Notes: generated by a model from the letters alone, not told the origin. A DNA stretch of 41,300 nt from Perlabentimonas gracilis (GCF_011174675.1 NZ_JAANIG010000036.1:1-41300); one strand, 5' to 3'; numbered from the stretch's first letter, positions 6,962 to 15,956 are shown. A program made the numbers and translations.

Positions 6962-8143
6962 ATGGGAAAAAATATATTAAAACGAATTGATCTAATATTT
7001 AAGGATGAGGCCGATTACAAAGCGGTTCTCAAGAAGGCAGCTAGTCAAACCAACGATGAGTTGATAAACGAGCTGATTGCTTCGGGTCTTAAGGGGCGTG
7101 GAGGTGCAGGTTTTCCTACCGGACTGAAGTGGAAGTTGACCTCGGAATCGAAAGCCGATAAGAAATATGTTATTTGCAATGCCGATGAGGGTGAGCCTGG
7201 CACCTTTAAGGATAGAGAGATACTTACACAAGTACCACATAAGGTGCTAACAGGTATGGCAATTTGCGGTAAAATTATTGGAGCCAAGGAGGGTTTTATT
7301 TACCTACGCAAAGAGTACAACTACCTAACCACCGATTTGAATAAAATTATTGATGAATTTCATGAGGTATGTAAAAAACTTGGACTCGATTTTAAGATTA
7401 AGATCTTCTTGGGCTACGGAGCATACATCTGTGGCGAAGAGAGTGCTCTGTTCGAATCGATGGAAGGAAAGCGAGGTGAACCTCGTAACAAACCACCCTA
7501 CCCCAGTGAGCAGGGATACCTTGGGAGGCCCACTGTTATAAATAATGTGGAAACGCTAGCCCATACCTTTACCATTTTCCAATACGGGGCTAGCAAATTC
7601 AACGAGCTAGGCGTGCAGGACAGCTATGGTTCAAAGCTATTCTCCATATCGGGCGACACACCCATACCTGGAATTTATGAGCTTGAATTGGGGATGACCG
7701 TTGAGGACTTTGCCAACGATTTTGGCGATGGTGATACCAAAGCCGTACAGGTTGGTGGTGCGTCGGGCTTTTGCGTACCCAGGAAAAAATTTCGCGAAAC
7801 CCATATTGGCTACCAAGGGAAGCTAACTGGCATATCTCTTCCTACCGGGGGCTCCATGATGCTTTTCAACAGCTCACGATCAATGTTTAATCTGCTCACC
7901 AACTATCTAGAGTTCTTCACCGAGGAATCATGTGGGCAGTGCACTCCCTGCCGGGTGGGTACCCAGCAGCTTCTGGAAGGTAGCCGAGCGGTAAAGCGTG
8001 GCGAAAAGCCTGCGGCCTATTTGGATAAACTACTGGCGCTTAGCGAAACTATGAAAAGTACGTCAAAGTGCGGGTTAGGCCAATCTGTAGCTAACTCATT
8101 CCAATCGATTGTTGAGAATTTCCGCGAAGAAATGATTTACTAA
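6962..8143 (+). CDS. hydB: NuoF-like FMN/NADH subunit, short form, set 1
   Basis: 393 residues: only the NuoF core. The FMN/NADH site motifs are GRGGAGFPTGLKW, ICNADEGEPGTFKDRE and GYGAYICGEESALFESMEGK. The [4Fe-4S] cluster motif is ESCGQCTPCR with a distal KCGLGQ. Missing, compared with the 596-residue HydB at 14145-15935, are the N-terminal [2Fe-2S] thioredoxin-like domain and the C-terminal two-cluster ferredoxin domain. Those extra parts are present in bifurcating HydABC enzymes; short HydB proteins are known from NADH-dependent enzymes such as Syntrophomonas Hyd1. I therefore infer NADH-only chemistry. It ends two bases before the hydA start codon. Confidence 0.93.
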   Translation: MGKNILKRIDLIFKDEADYKAVLKKAASQTNDELINELIASGLKGRGGAGFPTGLKWKLTSESKADKKYVICNADEGEPGTFKDREILTQVPHKVLTGMAICGKIIGAKEGFIYLRKEYNYLTTDLNKIIDEFHEVCKKLGLDFKIKIFLGYGAYICGEESALFESMEGKRGEPRNKPPYPSEQGYLGRPTVINNVETLAHTFTIFQYGASKFNELGVQDSYGSKLFSISGDTPIPGIYELELGMTVEDFANDFGDGDTKAVQVGGASGFCVPRKKFRETHIGYQGKLTGISLPTGGSMMLFNSSRSMFNLLTNYLEFFTEESCGQCTPCRVGTQQLLEGSRAVKRGEKPAAYLDKLLALSETMKSTSKCGLGQSVANSFQSIVENFREEMIY

Positions 8144-8145
8144 AA

Positions 8146-9948
8146 ATGGATTCCACTATGAAAAATAAGATAAACCTAACCATAAACGGTACCGCTCTAA
8201 CGGTTGAAGAGGGCACCACAATTCTTGATGCAGCCAAGGTGCTTGGCATAAAAATCCCGGTTCTGTGTTACCATAAGGATTTATGTATAGCAGGTAACTG
8301 TAGAGTTTGCGTTGTTGAAGTTGTAGGTATTAGCAAGCTATTTGCTGCATGCGCCACCCCTGTTTGGGAGGGGATGGATGTGCTAACTAACAGCCTCATG
8401 GTTCGCAACTCTCGCAAGCACATCATTGAGCTGCTCCTATCGGAGCATAACGCCGACTGTACAAAGTGCTATAAGAATGGAAACTGCGAACTGCAGGAGC
8501 TGGCTGCAGAATACAAGATTACCAATCAGGATTTTATAGACATCTACCACGCCAAGGACTATACCGTTGATAGCTATTCTCCATCCATTATAAAGGACGA
8601 TAGCAGGTGTATACGCTGCCAGCGTTGCGTTAGAACCTGCGAGGAGCTGCAGGGTGTTGGTGCTCTAACCGTAGCACACAAAGGCGATCATATGAAGATA
8701 TCGACCTTCTTTAACAAGCCCATAAGCGAGGTGGTTTGCACCAATTGTGGGCAGTGCGTTATTCACTGCCCCACCGGTGCGCTTATTGAGCGCAACTACA
8801 TTGAGGAGGTATGGGATGCCATCGCCGATCCTGATAAGCATGTGGTAGTGCAAACCGCTCCAGCGGTTAGAATAGGCCTTGGCGAAGCACTTGAACTCGA
8901 TGCAGGGGAAAGGGTAACTGGTAAGATGGTATCGGCGCTACGTAGGCTTGGGTTTAACTCTGTGCTCGACACAGACTTTACCGCAGACCTCACTATTCTC
9001 GAAGAGGGCACAGAGCTGCTACACAGGCTTAAAAGCATCCTCGTAGACAAGGACAACAAGGATCCGTTGCCTATGACCACTAGCTGCTCACCGGGATGGG
9101 TAAAGTTCTTCGAGCATATTTACCCCGACCTAAAACCTCATATGTCTACCTGCAAATCGCCACAACAGATGTTTGGCGCGTTGGCTAAAACATTCTATGC
9201 CAAAAAGATTGAAGTTGATCCCGAAAAGATTGTGAGCGTATCGATAATGCCATGTACCGCCAAGAAGTATGAGGCCGATAGACCCGAAATGCGTGACAGC
9301 GGTTTTAAGGATGTAGATTACGTACTTACCACCCGAGAACTTGCCATCATGATTCAACAGGCTGGTATTGAGTTCTCTGAACTCCCCGAGGAAAAGTACG
9401 ACTCCATCATGGGCTCATCCTCTGGAGCGGCAGTAATTTTTGGAGCTACCGGTGGTGTAATGGAGGCTGCGCTTAGGACCGTATACGAGATTGTAACAGG
9501 ACGTGAAGTTCCTTTCGAGGGCCTAAACATCACCCCTGTAAGGGGGCTTGAAGGCGTGAGAGAAGCCACAATAAAAATTGAGGGGACTGTGCCCGAATAT
9601 AAATTCCTTGAGGGTGTTGAGGTGAAGTGCTGTGTAGCCCACGGACTGGCCAACGCCCGAACCGTAATGGAAAAGGTGAAGGAGGGTAAAGCAGATTATC
9701 ATTTTATTGAAATTATGGCCTGCCCCGGTGGATGCTTGGGAGGTGGAGGTCAACCAATTCCCACCACGCCCGAGATTAGGCAGAAACGCGTTGAGGCTAT
9801 CTACGCCGAGGATGCATCGATGGCTATTAGGAAATCGCACGAGAACCCTGAAATAATTCAATTGTATAAGGAATTCTTAGGCGAACCCTACGGACACCTC
9901 TCGCATAAGTTGTTGCATACCGAGTACTTTGAGAGGGAAAGGTATTAG
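8146..9948 (+). CDS. hydA: Catalytic subunit of trimeric [FeFe]-hydrogenase, set 1, with variant L1 motif
   Basis: 600 residues, M3-type domain order. [2Fe-2S] at C41, C52, C55, C69; His-ligated [4Fe-4S] at H101, C105, C108, C114; two [4Fe-4S] at C155-C165 and C198-C208; then the H-cluster domain and the C-terminal small-subunit region ending SHKLLHTEYF. H-cluster motifs: L1 TSCSPGW (C314, S315), L2 MPCTAKKYE (C370), L3 MACPGGCLGGGGQP (C526, C530). In the usual TSCCPGW the second Cys ligates the cubane; here it is Ser, encoded by TCA. The enzyme makes or consumes H2 in the cytoplasm with HydB and HydC. It needs the HydEFG maturases, which are not in the window. The start may also be the ATG at 8158. 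Confidence 0.94.
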   Translation: MDSTMKNKINLTINGTALTVEEGTTILDAAKVLGIKIPVLCYHKDLCIAGNCRVCVVEVVGISKLFAACATPVWEGMDVLTNSLMVRNSRKHIIELLLSEHNADCTKCYKNGNCELQELAAEYKITNQDFIDIYHAKDYTVDSYSPSIIKDDSRCIRCQRCVRTCEELQGVGALTVAHKGDHMKISTFFNKPISEVVCTNCGQCVIHCPTGALIERNYIEEVWDAIADPDKHVVVQTAPAVRIGLGEALELDAGERVTGKMVSALRRLGFNSVLDTDFTADLTILEEGTELLHRLKSILVDKDNKDPLPMTTSCSPGWVKFFEHIYPDLKPHMSTCKSPQQMFGALAKTFYAKKIEVDPEKIVSVSIMPCTAKKYEADRPEMRDSGFKDVDYVLTTRELAIMIQQAGIEFSELPEEKYDSIMGSSSGAAVIFGATGGVMEAALRTVYEIVTGREVPFEGLNITPVRGLEGVREATIKIEGTVPEYKFLEGVEVKCCVAHGLANARTVMEKVKEGKADYHFIEIMACPGGCLGGGGQPIPTTPEIRQKRVEAIYAEDASMAIRKSHENPEIIQLYKEFLGEPYGHLSHKLLHTEYFERERY

Positions 9949-9969
9949 GATATAACATTTTAAAATAAA

Positions 9970-10005
9970 GAGAGAGGGCCGGTATTTCAAGCCCTCTCTC
10001 TTTTT
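9970..10005 (+). terminator. Strong terminator after hydA, shared with the BlaR-type gene
   Basis: A perfect 10-bp stem GAGAGAGGGC (9970-9979 with 9991-10000), an 11-nt loop, then TTTTT. A-rich sequence on the left side lets it also work on the minus strand for the convergent gene ending at 10024. Confidence 0.9.
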
Positions 10006-10023
10006 ATCTTTAATACTACGAGA

Positions 10024-11307
10024 CTACTTCTGCAGCATAAACACCACCTGTATTTCTATAACCTTACCCATAAACTCCTGTATTTGCAGCTCAGGCAGCA
10101 TGCTTACCACCCTTTTGCATTCCGCCACTAGCTCCTTGTGATTTTTCAACTCGAGGGTTTCAACACCGCTACCAAGCCTAGCCACTGCCAATATTTCATC
10201 TACTTCAATAAACTCTTCGGCAGGTTGTGCCTCCATTACCTGTGCCACTTTCCCTTGATGGTCTATTCTTAGGTATAAGGATACCCTTCCAAACCGTCCG
10301 GCGTCGGCAGCTTGCTTGGGATAGCGTATTTGCCTAACCATAAAATGCCTTAAATCATCAACCGATTGAATTGAAGGGGTGTCCAAAGCTAATGGATTGG
10401 AAACCTGAACCTTTTGTAGTTCGGTTGACGAGTCATGTGCTGCAACATAATTCTTGCCTGATAGCAAGATAATTGCTAAGGCATACATAGGTAGCAAAGC
10501 AAATTTTGCAATCCTAAGGGATTGATTTTTCTCTGTTTTCATCATAATAACTCGTTGTTTTAGGTTAGTTGAATTTAGCTCGGTAAATATTGGGAGTGTA
10601 ATTCTATTGCTTAGCATCGACAGTAGGGCTAGCTGATATTTCTGTGGGTTGGAACTCCGAACCACTACATCATCTGCCCTAAATTCTAGGTTGTTGCGGA
10701 TAGCCCTCCGATAAAGCACTGCAAGTGGATTAAACCATTGAAAAACAATTAAAAGCTCCGAAATCATTACATCAATAAAGTGTTTCTCCTTTGCGTGAAC
10801 CAACTCATGGGATAAGACCATTGAAATTGCAGGATTCTCCAAAATATTCCTCCCCACCACAATTCTACTAAAGAATGTGAATGCCCTTATATTACTGTTA
10901 GATACATACACCTGAATATCGCCTTGGCGCTCGAGGATACTCTTCCGCTTTATGGAAAGAGCCTTGGCATACCCCAAGCCAAACCGAACCAACAAAACGG
11001 CAGCACCTAAAAGATAGACTAAAGCAAGTATGTTTGGCAGACTGAAGGAATGGATCTTAGTGCTTTCGGATAAAATAGAAGGCTGGTTTTGCGCAGTGGA
11101 ATCACCCAAAAACGCTTGGGTGTCAACAGCCAGAAATGTTAAGGGAATATCGATTAATGGGATAGCGACAGATAGTACCAGAGAGCCCAATAGGTACAAA
11201 CGATTAAAGATAAAATCCTTACTCCTTCGGAGAAGCAGATGATAGAATAGATAGAAAAGGGCAGTAGCAACCGATACTCTTAACAGGTAATGCAGGTATG
11301 GCTCCAT
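10024..11307 (-). CDS. BlaR1/MecR1-like M56 metallopeptidase with TonB-like C-terminus
   Basis: 427 residues. Several N-terminal membrane segments (about 10-25, 38-60, 90-112) surround a cytoplasmic zinc-protease domain with HELVH at 167-171, the gluzincin HExxH site of M56 peptidases. A further membrane segment (ALLPMYALAIILL) precedes a periplasmic tail. That tail has RQIRYPKQAADAGRFGRVSLYLRI-type spacing, resembling the TonB C-terminal fold, not a penicillin-binding sensor domain. In Bacteroidota such proteins pair with a BlaI-type repressor, as here (three bases downstream of it). The usual role is to cleave the repressor on a cell-envelope signal; the signal here is unknown and need not be a beta-lactam. 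Confidence 0.88.
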   Translation of the reverse strand: MEPYLHYLLRVSVATALFYLFYHLLLRRSKDFIFNRLYLLGSLVLSVAIPLIDIPLTFLAVDTQAFLGDSTAQNQPSILSESTKIHSFSLPNILALVYLLGAAVLLVRFGLGYAKALSIKRKSILERQGDIQVYVSNSNIRAFTFFSRIVVGRNILENPAISMVLSHELVHAKEKHFIDVMISELLIVFQWFNPLAVLYRRAIRNNLEFRADDVVVRSSNPQKYQLALLSMLSNRITLPIFTELNSTNLKQRVIMMKTEKNQSLRIAKFALLPMYALAIILLSGKNYVAAHDSSTELQKVQVSNPLALDTPSIQSVDDLRHFMVRQIRYPKQAADAGRFGRVSLYLRIDHQGKVAQVMEAQPAEEFIEVDEILAVARLGSGVETLELKNHKELVAECKRVVSMLPELQIQEFMGKVIEIQVVFMLQK

Positions 11308-11310
11308 AGC

Positions 11311-11673
11311 TTACTGGTTTTTAATGAGATTAATAATCTCTTTCACCTCATCGTCGCTTACCTCTTCCTCCTCAACAAATGAAGCAACAGCCCTAGCAAA
11401 TGAATTATCGAAATAATCACTAATTATCTCCCTTAAAAAAACCTTGCGATAATCCTCCTTGGTAAGTATGGGGTAGTACTCGTGTGTGTTCCCATACTGT
11501 TTGTACCCTACAATCCCTTTCTCCTGTAGAACCCTTACCAATGATGATACGGTGTTGTAAGGTGGTTTAGGATTGGGGTACTCAGACAAAATATCCTTAA
11601 CAAATGCCTTTTCAAGCTTCCAGAGGATTTTCATCAGCTCCTCCTCTTTTCGGGTTAGCCTTTCCATAGTCAT
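11311..11673 (-). CDS. BlaI/MecI/CopY-family winged-helix repressor
   Basis: 120 residues, the normal length. The winged helix spans 1-75, with LTRKEEELMKILWKLEKAFV and the recognition segment PPYNTVSSLVRVLQEKGIV followed by the wing (YKQYGNTHEYYPILTKEDY). The C-terminal 40 residues form the dimerisation helix, rich in E. Family members bind inverted repeats over their own promoter and are cut by the partner M56 protease to relieve repression. It is the first gene of a two-gene operon with the BlaR-type gene. A -7 box at 11690-11697 gives a leader of only about 10 nt. The target genes beyond its own operon are unknown. Confidence 0.92.
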   Translation of the reverse strand: MTMERLTRKEEELMKILWKLEKAFVKDILSEYPNPKPPYNTVSSLVRVLQEKGIVGYKQYGNTHEYYPILTKEDYRKVFLREIISDYFDNSFARAVASFVEEEEVSDDEVKEIINLIKNQ

Positions 11674-11689
11674 AGATTTTTACTTAGAA

Positions 11690-11744
11690 CAAACCTACAA
11701 CTATTATTTTAGTTTTTCAACTGTTTTTGCAGTTTATTAACTGC
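11690..11744 (-). promoter_or_regulatory. BlaI-type operon promoter with inverted repeats
   Basis: -7 box TAGGTTTG (11690-11697, minus) and -33 TTG (11718-11720), 20 bases apart. Next to and over the -33 element lie AACTG-N6-CAGTT (11719-11734) and a perfect GCAGTT-N4-AACTGC (11729-11744), candidate repressor sites. They differ from the classical TACAnnTGTA bla operator. Confidence 0.5.
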
Positions 11745-11804
11745 TTTAACAATATTTATTTAATCAAATTTTGTAAATCACTATTTATGTGGCATTTAAA
11801 ACGC

Positions 11805-11838
11805 AAAAAAGGGTAACCAAAATGGTTACCCTTTTTTT
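11805..11838 (-). terminator. Terminator of the large hydrogenase operon
   Basis: A perfect 8-bp stem GGGTAACC (11811-11818 with 11824-11831), a 5-nt loop, an A-run before and a T-run after. It works in both directions and sits 16 bases past the last hyd gene. Confidence 0.9.
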
Positions 11839-11853
11839 ATAAGACCTAAGAGA

Positions 11854-12336
11854 CTACTCGTACTCCTTAAGAATATCCTTAACGCCATCGGGCGAAACGC
11901 GACCGTAAACCTTCTCGCCCACTAGAACAACTGGAGCAAGACCACAGGCACCTACGCAACGTAGACAGCTGATGGAGAATTTACCGTCGGGTGTAGTTTC
12001 ACCCACGTTAATGCTTAGCATACGCTTAAACTCATCCACCACCTTTTCGGCACCACGCACGTAGCATGCCGTACCTGTACAGATGCTAATGGGATGCTGG
12101 CCCTTGGGAATCATGGTGAAGAAAGAGTAGAAGGTTACCACACCATAGACCTTGGCTACAGGCACATTCAGTTCTTGTGCAATGATTTCCTGTACCTCGG
12201 CGGGAAGGTATCCAAAGTGAGTTTGTGATTTGTGAAGCACATTGATGAGCTCACCTGGCTCATTGTTGAAGGATTTGCAAATCTCCTTGAGCTTGACAAC
12301 ATCCTCCTTTTTTAGCTCAACTTTAATATGTGACAT
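11854..12336 (-). CDS. hydC: NuoE-like [2Fe-2S] subunit of [FeFe]-hydrogenase, set 2
   Basis: 160 residues. [2Fe-2S] ligands are C-x4-C in CTGTAC and C-x3-C in CVGAC. The helical N-terminus with NEPGELINVLHKSQTHFGYLP and the VYGVVTFYSFF motif are typical NuoE/HydC. It is the last gene of the minus-strand operon, 16 bases after hydA and directly before a strong terminator. The role is electron transfer between the flavin subunit and HydA. The unusual feature is its position at the 3' end of the operon, whereas in set 1 the hydC gene comes first. Confidence 0.94.
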   Translation of the reverse strand: MSHIKVELKKEDVVKLKEICKSFNNEPGELINVLHKSQTHFGYLPAEVQEIIAQELNVPVAKVYGVVTFYSFFTMIPKGQHPISICTGTACYVRGAEKVVDEFKRMLSINVGETTPDGKFSISCLRCVGACGLAPVVLVGEKVYGRVSPDGVKDILKEYE

Positions 12337-12352
12337 TGACTAATCCTCCAAT

Positions 12353-14128
12353 TTAAATGTAAATATCCTTGTTTCCTTTATCGAAGTAGTGCGTGTGCAG
12401 CAAGTGGTGAGCCTTTTCGCTCATTGGCTTGCCAAGGAACTCTTCGTAAAGCTTAATAATGTATGGGTTCTCATGCGACTTACGGATTGGCTTGCCAGCA
12501 TCCTCCTCGTAAATAGCCTTGGTTCTGGCCTTAAGGATATCGATATCGCCATGGTGAAGTGGCTGACCACCACCACCAATACATCCGCCTGGGCAAGCCA
12601 TCACCTCAATTGCATGGTAGTTAGCTTTTCCATCGCGCACGTCCTCAAGCAGCTTGCGGGCGTTACCCAAACCGTGAGCAATACCAATGTTTATCGGCAA
12701 GCCATCAAAATCAACAGTAGCAGAGCGAATGCCTTCCATACCACGAAGTTCCTCGAAATCGAGCTTGGGCAATTTTTTGCCAGTTTGAACTTCGTAAGCG
12801 GTACGTGTTGCAGCCTCAATAACACCACCGGTAGCACCAAATATTACGGCAGCACCAGTAGATTCGCCAAGAGGACGATCGAAATCTTGCTCCTCAAGGT
12901 CGGCAAAGTTGATGTTAAACTCCTTGATTAGGTGCGCTAGCTCGCGAGTTGAGATTGAGAAATCCACATCAGGATTTCCATCTACCTTAAACTCGTCGCG
13001 CTGAGCCTCGTACTTCTTAGCCAAGCAAGGCATTACCGAAACAACTACAAGATCCTCGCGCTTAATTCCCATTTTCTCGGCAAAGTATGTTTTGGCGATA
13101 GCACCGAACATCTGCTGAGGCGATTTGGCTGACGATGGAACATCGAGCATATCGTTGAAGTTGTGCTCAAAGAAGTTAACCCAACCTGGGCAGCAGCTGG
13201 TAAGGATTGGCAGCTTCACGCTCTTATCGCCATTTAGGTGACGAGTTAAGCGATCGAGTAGCTCTGTTCCCTCCTCCATAATGGTAAGGTCGGCAGCAAA
13301 GTCGGTGTCGAAAACCTGATCGAAGCCAATCTCCTTAAGGGCTGCAACCATTTTGCCAGTAACAATAGTGCCGGGTTTCATACCAAACTCTTCGCCTAAC
13401 GCTACACGAATTGCGGGTGCTGTTTGAACAATCACCTTCTTGGTAGGGTCGGCTAAGGCACGAATTACTTTTGGGGTATGATCAACCTCAGTAAGGGCAC
13501 CTGTTGGGCAAACGGCCACACACTGTCCGCAGTATGTACAGGTCGATTTCTCCAAGTTCTGCTCGAATGCAGGAGCAACTACCGCCTCGAAACCACGGTT
13601 AATAGCGTTAAGGGCGCCTACAGTTTGTACGGTGTTACACATCATCTCGCACCTACGACACATGATACACTTATCGAGATCGCGGATGATTGAGGGTGAT
13701 GTATCAACACGGTATGTACTCATAGCAGCGTACTCCTGCCCAGGAATATTCCGAACACCCAGCTTTACAGCCATATCTTGAAGCTCGCAATGGCCACTCT
13801 TGGCGCAGGTTAAGCAATCCTTTGGGTGGTCGCTAAGAATTAGCTCCATAATGGTTCTACGTGCATTGATTACCCTCATGGTATGAGTTTTCACCACCAT
13901 ACCCTCGGCACAATCGGTAGAGCAAGAAGGAGCTAGGTTTCTGCGACCCTCAACCTCAACAACACAAATACGGCAGCCAGCTGGCTTATTCTCGATTTTC
14001 AGATCTTTCAGCTCCATATAGCAAAGCACGGGAATATTGATCCCCAGCTGCTTGGCAGCTTTGTAGATTGTTGTTCCTTTAGGAACCTCAACTACTTTAT
14101 TATCTATGGTAAGTTTTACAGTTTCCAT
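12353..14128 (-). CDS. hydA: Catalytic subunit of trimeric [FeFe]-hydrogenase, set 2
   Basis: 591 residues with the same M3 domain order as the set 1 enzyme. An N-terminal [2Fe-2S] domain (CRICVVEV) is followed by a His-ligated cluster (H-x3-C in HPKDCLTC), two [4Fe-4S] motifs (CIMCRRCEMMC and CTYCGQCVAVC), the H-cluster domain and the small-subunit tail AHHLLHTHYF. The H-cluster motifs are canonical: TSCCPGW (C312, C313), VMPCLAKKYE (C368) and VMACPGGCIGGGGQP. It reversibly reduces protons, taking electrons through HydC and HydB. The presence of every cluster plus the large HydB points to the electron-bifurcating/confurcating type (group A3-like), coupling NADH and reduced ferredoxin. Cytoplasmic; requires HydEFG from elsewhere. 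Confidence 0.96.
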   Translation of the reverse strand: METVKLTIDNKVVEVPKGTTIYKAAKQLGINIPVLCYMELKDLKIENKPAGCRICVVEVEGRRNLAPSCSTDCAEGMVVKTHTMRVINARRTIMELILSDHPKDCLTCAKSGHCELQDMAVKLGVRNIPGQEYAAMSTYRVDTSPSIIRDLDKCIMCRRCEMMCNTVQTVGALNAINRGFEAVVAPAFEQNLEKSTCTYCGQCVAVCPTGALTEVDHTPKVIRALADPTKKVIVQTAPAIRVALGEEFGMKPGTIVTGKMVAALKEIGFDQVFDTDFAADLTIMEEGTELLDRLTRHLNGDKSVKLPILTSCCPGWVNFFEHNFNDMLDVPSSAKSPQQMFGAIAKTYFAEKMGIKREDLVVVSVMPCLAKKYEAQRDEFKVDGNPDVDFSISTRELAHLIKEFNINFADLEEQDFDRPLGESTGAAVIFGATGGVIEAATRTAYEVQTGKKLPKLDFEELRGMEGIRSATVDFDGLPINIGIAHGLGNARKLLEDVRDGKANYHAIEVMACPGGCIGGGGQPLHHGDIDILKARTKAIYEEDAGKPIRKSHENPYIIKLYEEFLGKPMSEKAHHLLHTHYFDKGNKDIYI

Positions 14129-14144
14129 TTATCCTACTCCCCTA

Positions 14145-15935
14145 TTATATAATGTTAATGGCACTAAATTTACACTTCTCGATACAAGCACCACACTTGA
14201 TACAGATGGAGGTATCGATGAAGTGGGGCTTCTTACGATCGCCACTAATTGCATTTACAGGACAAACCCTAGCACAAGCGGTACATCCTACGCAAGCCTC
14301 TTGATCGATAACGTACTGCATAAGGGCTTTACACTGACCCGAGCGGCACTTGTGATCCTTCACGTGCTCGAGGTACTCCTCGTAGAAGTTATCGAGAGTT
14401 GAAAGAACTGGGTTTGGAGATGTTTGGCCAAGACCGCAAAGCGAAGAGTCCTTAATTACCTCGCTAAGGTTACGCAGCCTATCAAGTTCTTCCATAGTTC
14501 CTTTACCTTCGCAAATACGCTCAAGTATCTCGTATAGGCGCTTGTTACCGATACGGCATGGAGAACACTTACCGCAACTCTCCTCAACGGTAAAGTCGAG
14601 ATAGAATTTGGCAACCGAAACCATACAGTCGTCCTCGTCCATTACAATCATACCACCCGATCCCATCATAGAGCCAACGGCAAGTAGGTTATCGTAATCA
14701 ATAGGAGTATCGAGGTGCTTCTCAGTTAAGCAACCACCCGATGGACCGCCGGTTTGAACAGCCTTAAATTTCTTGCCATCCTTAATACCACCGCCAATCT
14801 CGTAGATTACCTCACGTAGGGTGATACCCATTGGAACCTCGATAAGACCTACGTTGTTGATCTTACCGGCAAGGGCAAATACCTTGGTACCTTTTGATTT
14901 TTCGGAACCGATGGAAGCGAACCATTCTGCACCCTTTAGATAAATTACAGGGATATTGGCATAAGTTTCCACGTTATTCACGTTGGATGGTTTGCCAAGG
15001 TACCCGCTCTCAGCAGGGAATGGGGGCTTAACGGTGGGCTCTCCACGGTCGCCTTCCATAGAGTGGATAAGGGCAGTTTCCTCACCACAAACGAAGGCTC
15101 CTGCACCATAACGAATCTCGATATCGAAATCGAAACCACTACCCAGAATATCTTTACCCAATAAGCCATACTCGCGAGCTTGCTCTAGGGCAATAATTAG
15201 GCGCTTAATTGCAAGAGGATACTCTGCACGAATGTAAACCAAGCCTTTGGTTGCTCCAATGCAGTATCCGTTAATAATCATAGCCTCGATAACCGAGTGG
15301 GCATCACCCTCAAGGATAGAACGATCCATAAACGCTCCGGGGTCTCCCTCGTCGGCGTTACAGATTACGTACTTTTGATCGGCTTGATTTTTCGAAGCAA
15401 ACTCCCACTTAAGACCAGTTGGGAAACCTCCTCCTCCACGTCCACGAAGGCCTGATTGCTTAAGCAGCTCGATGGCAGCCTGTGGCCCCATCTCGAATAC
15501 TTTACCTAAAGCCTGGTATCCATCGCGTGCAATGTAGTCATCAATCTGCTCTGGATCGACAATTCCGCAGTTACGCAAAGCGATACGAACCTGCTTCTTG
15601 TAGAAACCCATATGCTTTGAGTCGCTGATATGCTCCTTGGTCTTGGGGTCGGTGTAAAGCAGGCGGTTAACCTTACGGCCTTTCACCACGTGCTCTGCAA
15701 TAATCTCTTTAGCGTCGCCTCCTTTAACCTCGGTGTAAAAAGTGTTATCGGGAAGCACCTTAACGATGGGACCCTTTTCGCAGAAACCGAAGCAACCGGT
15801 CATAATCACCTGTACATCGTTTTCCAAACCCTGGCTGGCCAGCTCGGTCTTGAGGCTCTCAACAATTGAGTCGCTCTCAGACGCCCGGCAACCGGTTCCA
15901 CCGCAAACGAGTAGGTGCGATTTGTATTTTGCCAT
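14145..15935 (-). CDS. hydB: NuoF-like FMN/NADH subunit, full-size bifurcating type, set 2
   Basis: 596 residues in three parts. Residues 1-100 are a [2Fe-2S] thioredoxin-like domain (CGGTGCRASES and MTGCFGFCEKGP). Residues about 130-540 are the NuoF core with GRGGGGFPTGLKW, ICNADEGDPGAFMDRS, GAGAFVCGEETALIHSMEG and the [4Fe-4S] motif ESCGKCSPCR. The last 60 residues are a two-cluster ferredoxin (CVGCTACARVC and CIKCGACIEKC). This is the architecture of Thermotoga and Acetobacterium HydB, where the extra domains allow electrons to split between NAD and ferredoxin at the flavin. It lies between the HydD-like gene (21 bases) and hydA (16 bases). Confidence 0.96.
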   Translation of the reverse strand: MAKYKSHLLVCGGTGCRASESDSIVESLKTELASQGLENDVQVIMTGCFGFCEKGPIVKVLPDNTFYTEVKGGDAKEIIAEHVVKGRKVNRLLYTDPKTKEHISDSKHMGFYKKQVRIALRNCGIVDPEQIDDYIARDGYQALGKVFEMGPQAAIELLKQSGLRGRGGGGFPTGLKWEFASKNQADQKYVICNADEGDPGAFMDRSILEGDAHSVIEAMIINGYCIGATKGLVYIRAEYPLAIKRLIIALEQAREYGLLGKDILGSGFDFDIEIRYGAGAFVCGEETALIHSMEGDRGEPTVKPPFPAESGYLGKPSNVNNVETYANIPVIYLKGAEWFASIGSEKSKGTKVFALAGKINNVGLIEVPMGITLREVIYEIGGGIKDGKKFKAVQTGGPSGGCLTEKHLDTPIDYDNLLAVGSMMGSGGMIVMDEDDCMVSVAKFYLDFTVEESCGKCSPCRIGNKRLYEILERICEGKGTMEELDRLRNLSEVIKDSSLCGLGQTSPNPVLSTLDNFYEEYLEHVKDHKCRSGQCKALMQYVIDQEACVGCTACARVCPVNAISGDRKKPHFIDTSICIKCGACIEKCKFSAINII

Positions 15936-15956
15936 TATTATTTCCTCCTTTAGCGG

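Noticed and set aside
10024-11673. Beta-lactam resistance system
   Set aside because: No beta-lactamase is linked and the sensor lacks a penicillin-binding domain; only the BlaI/BlaR-type architecture is supported.
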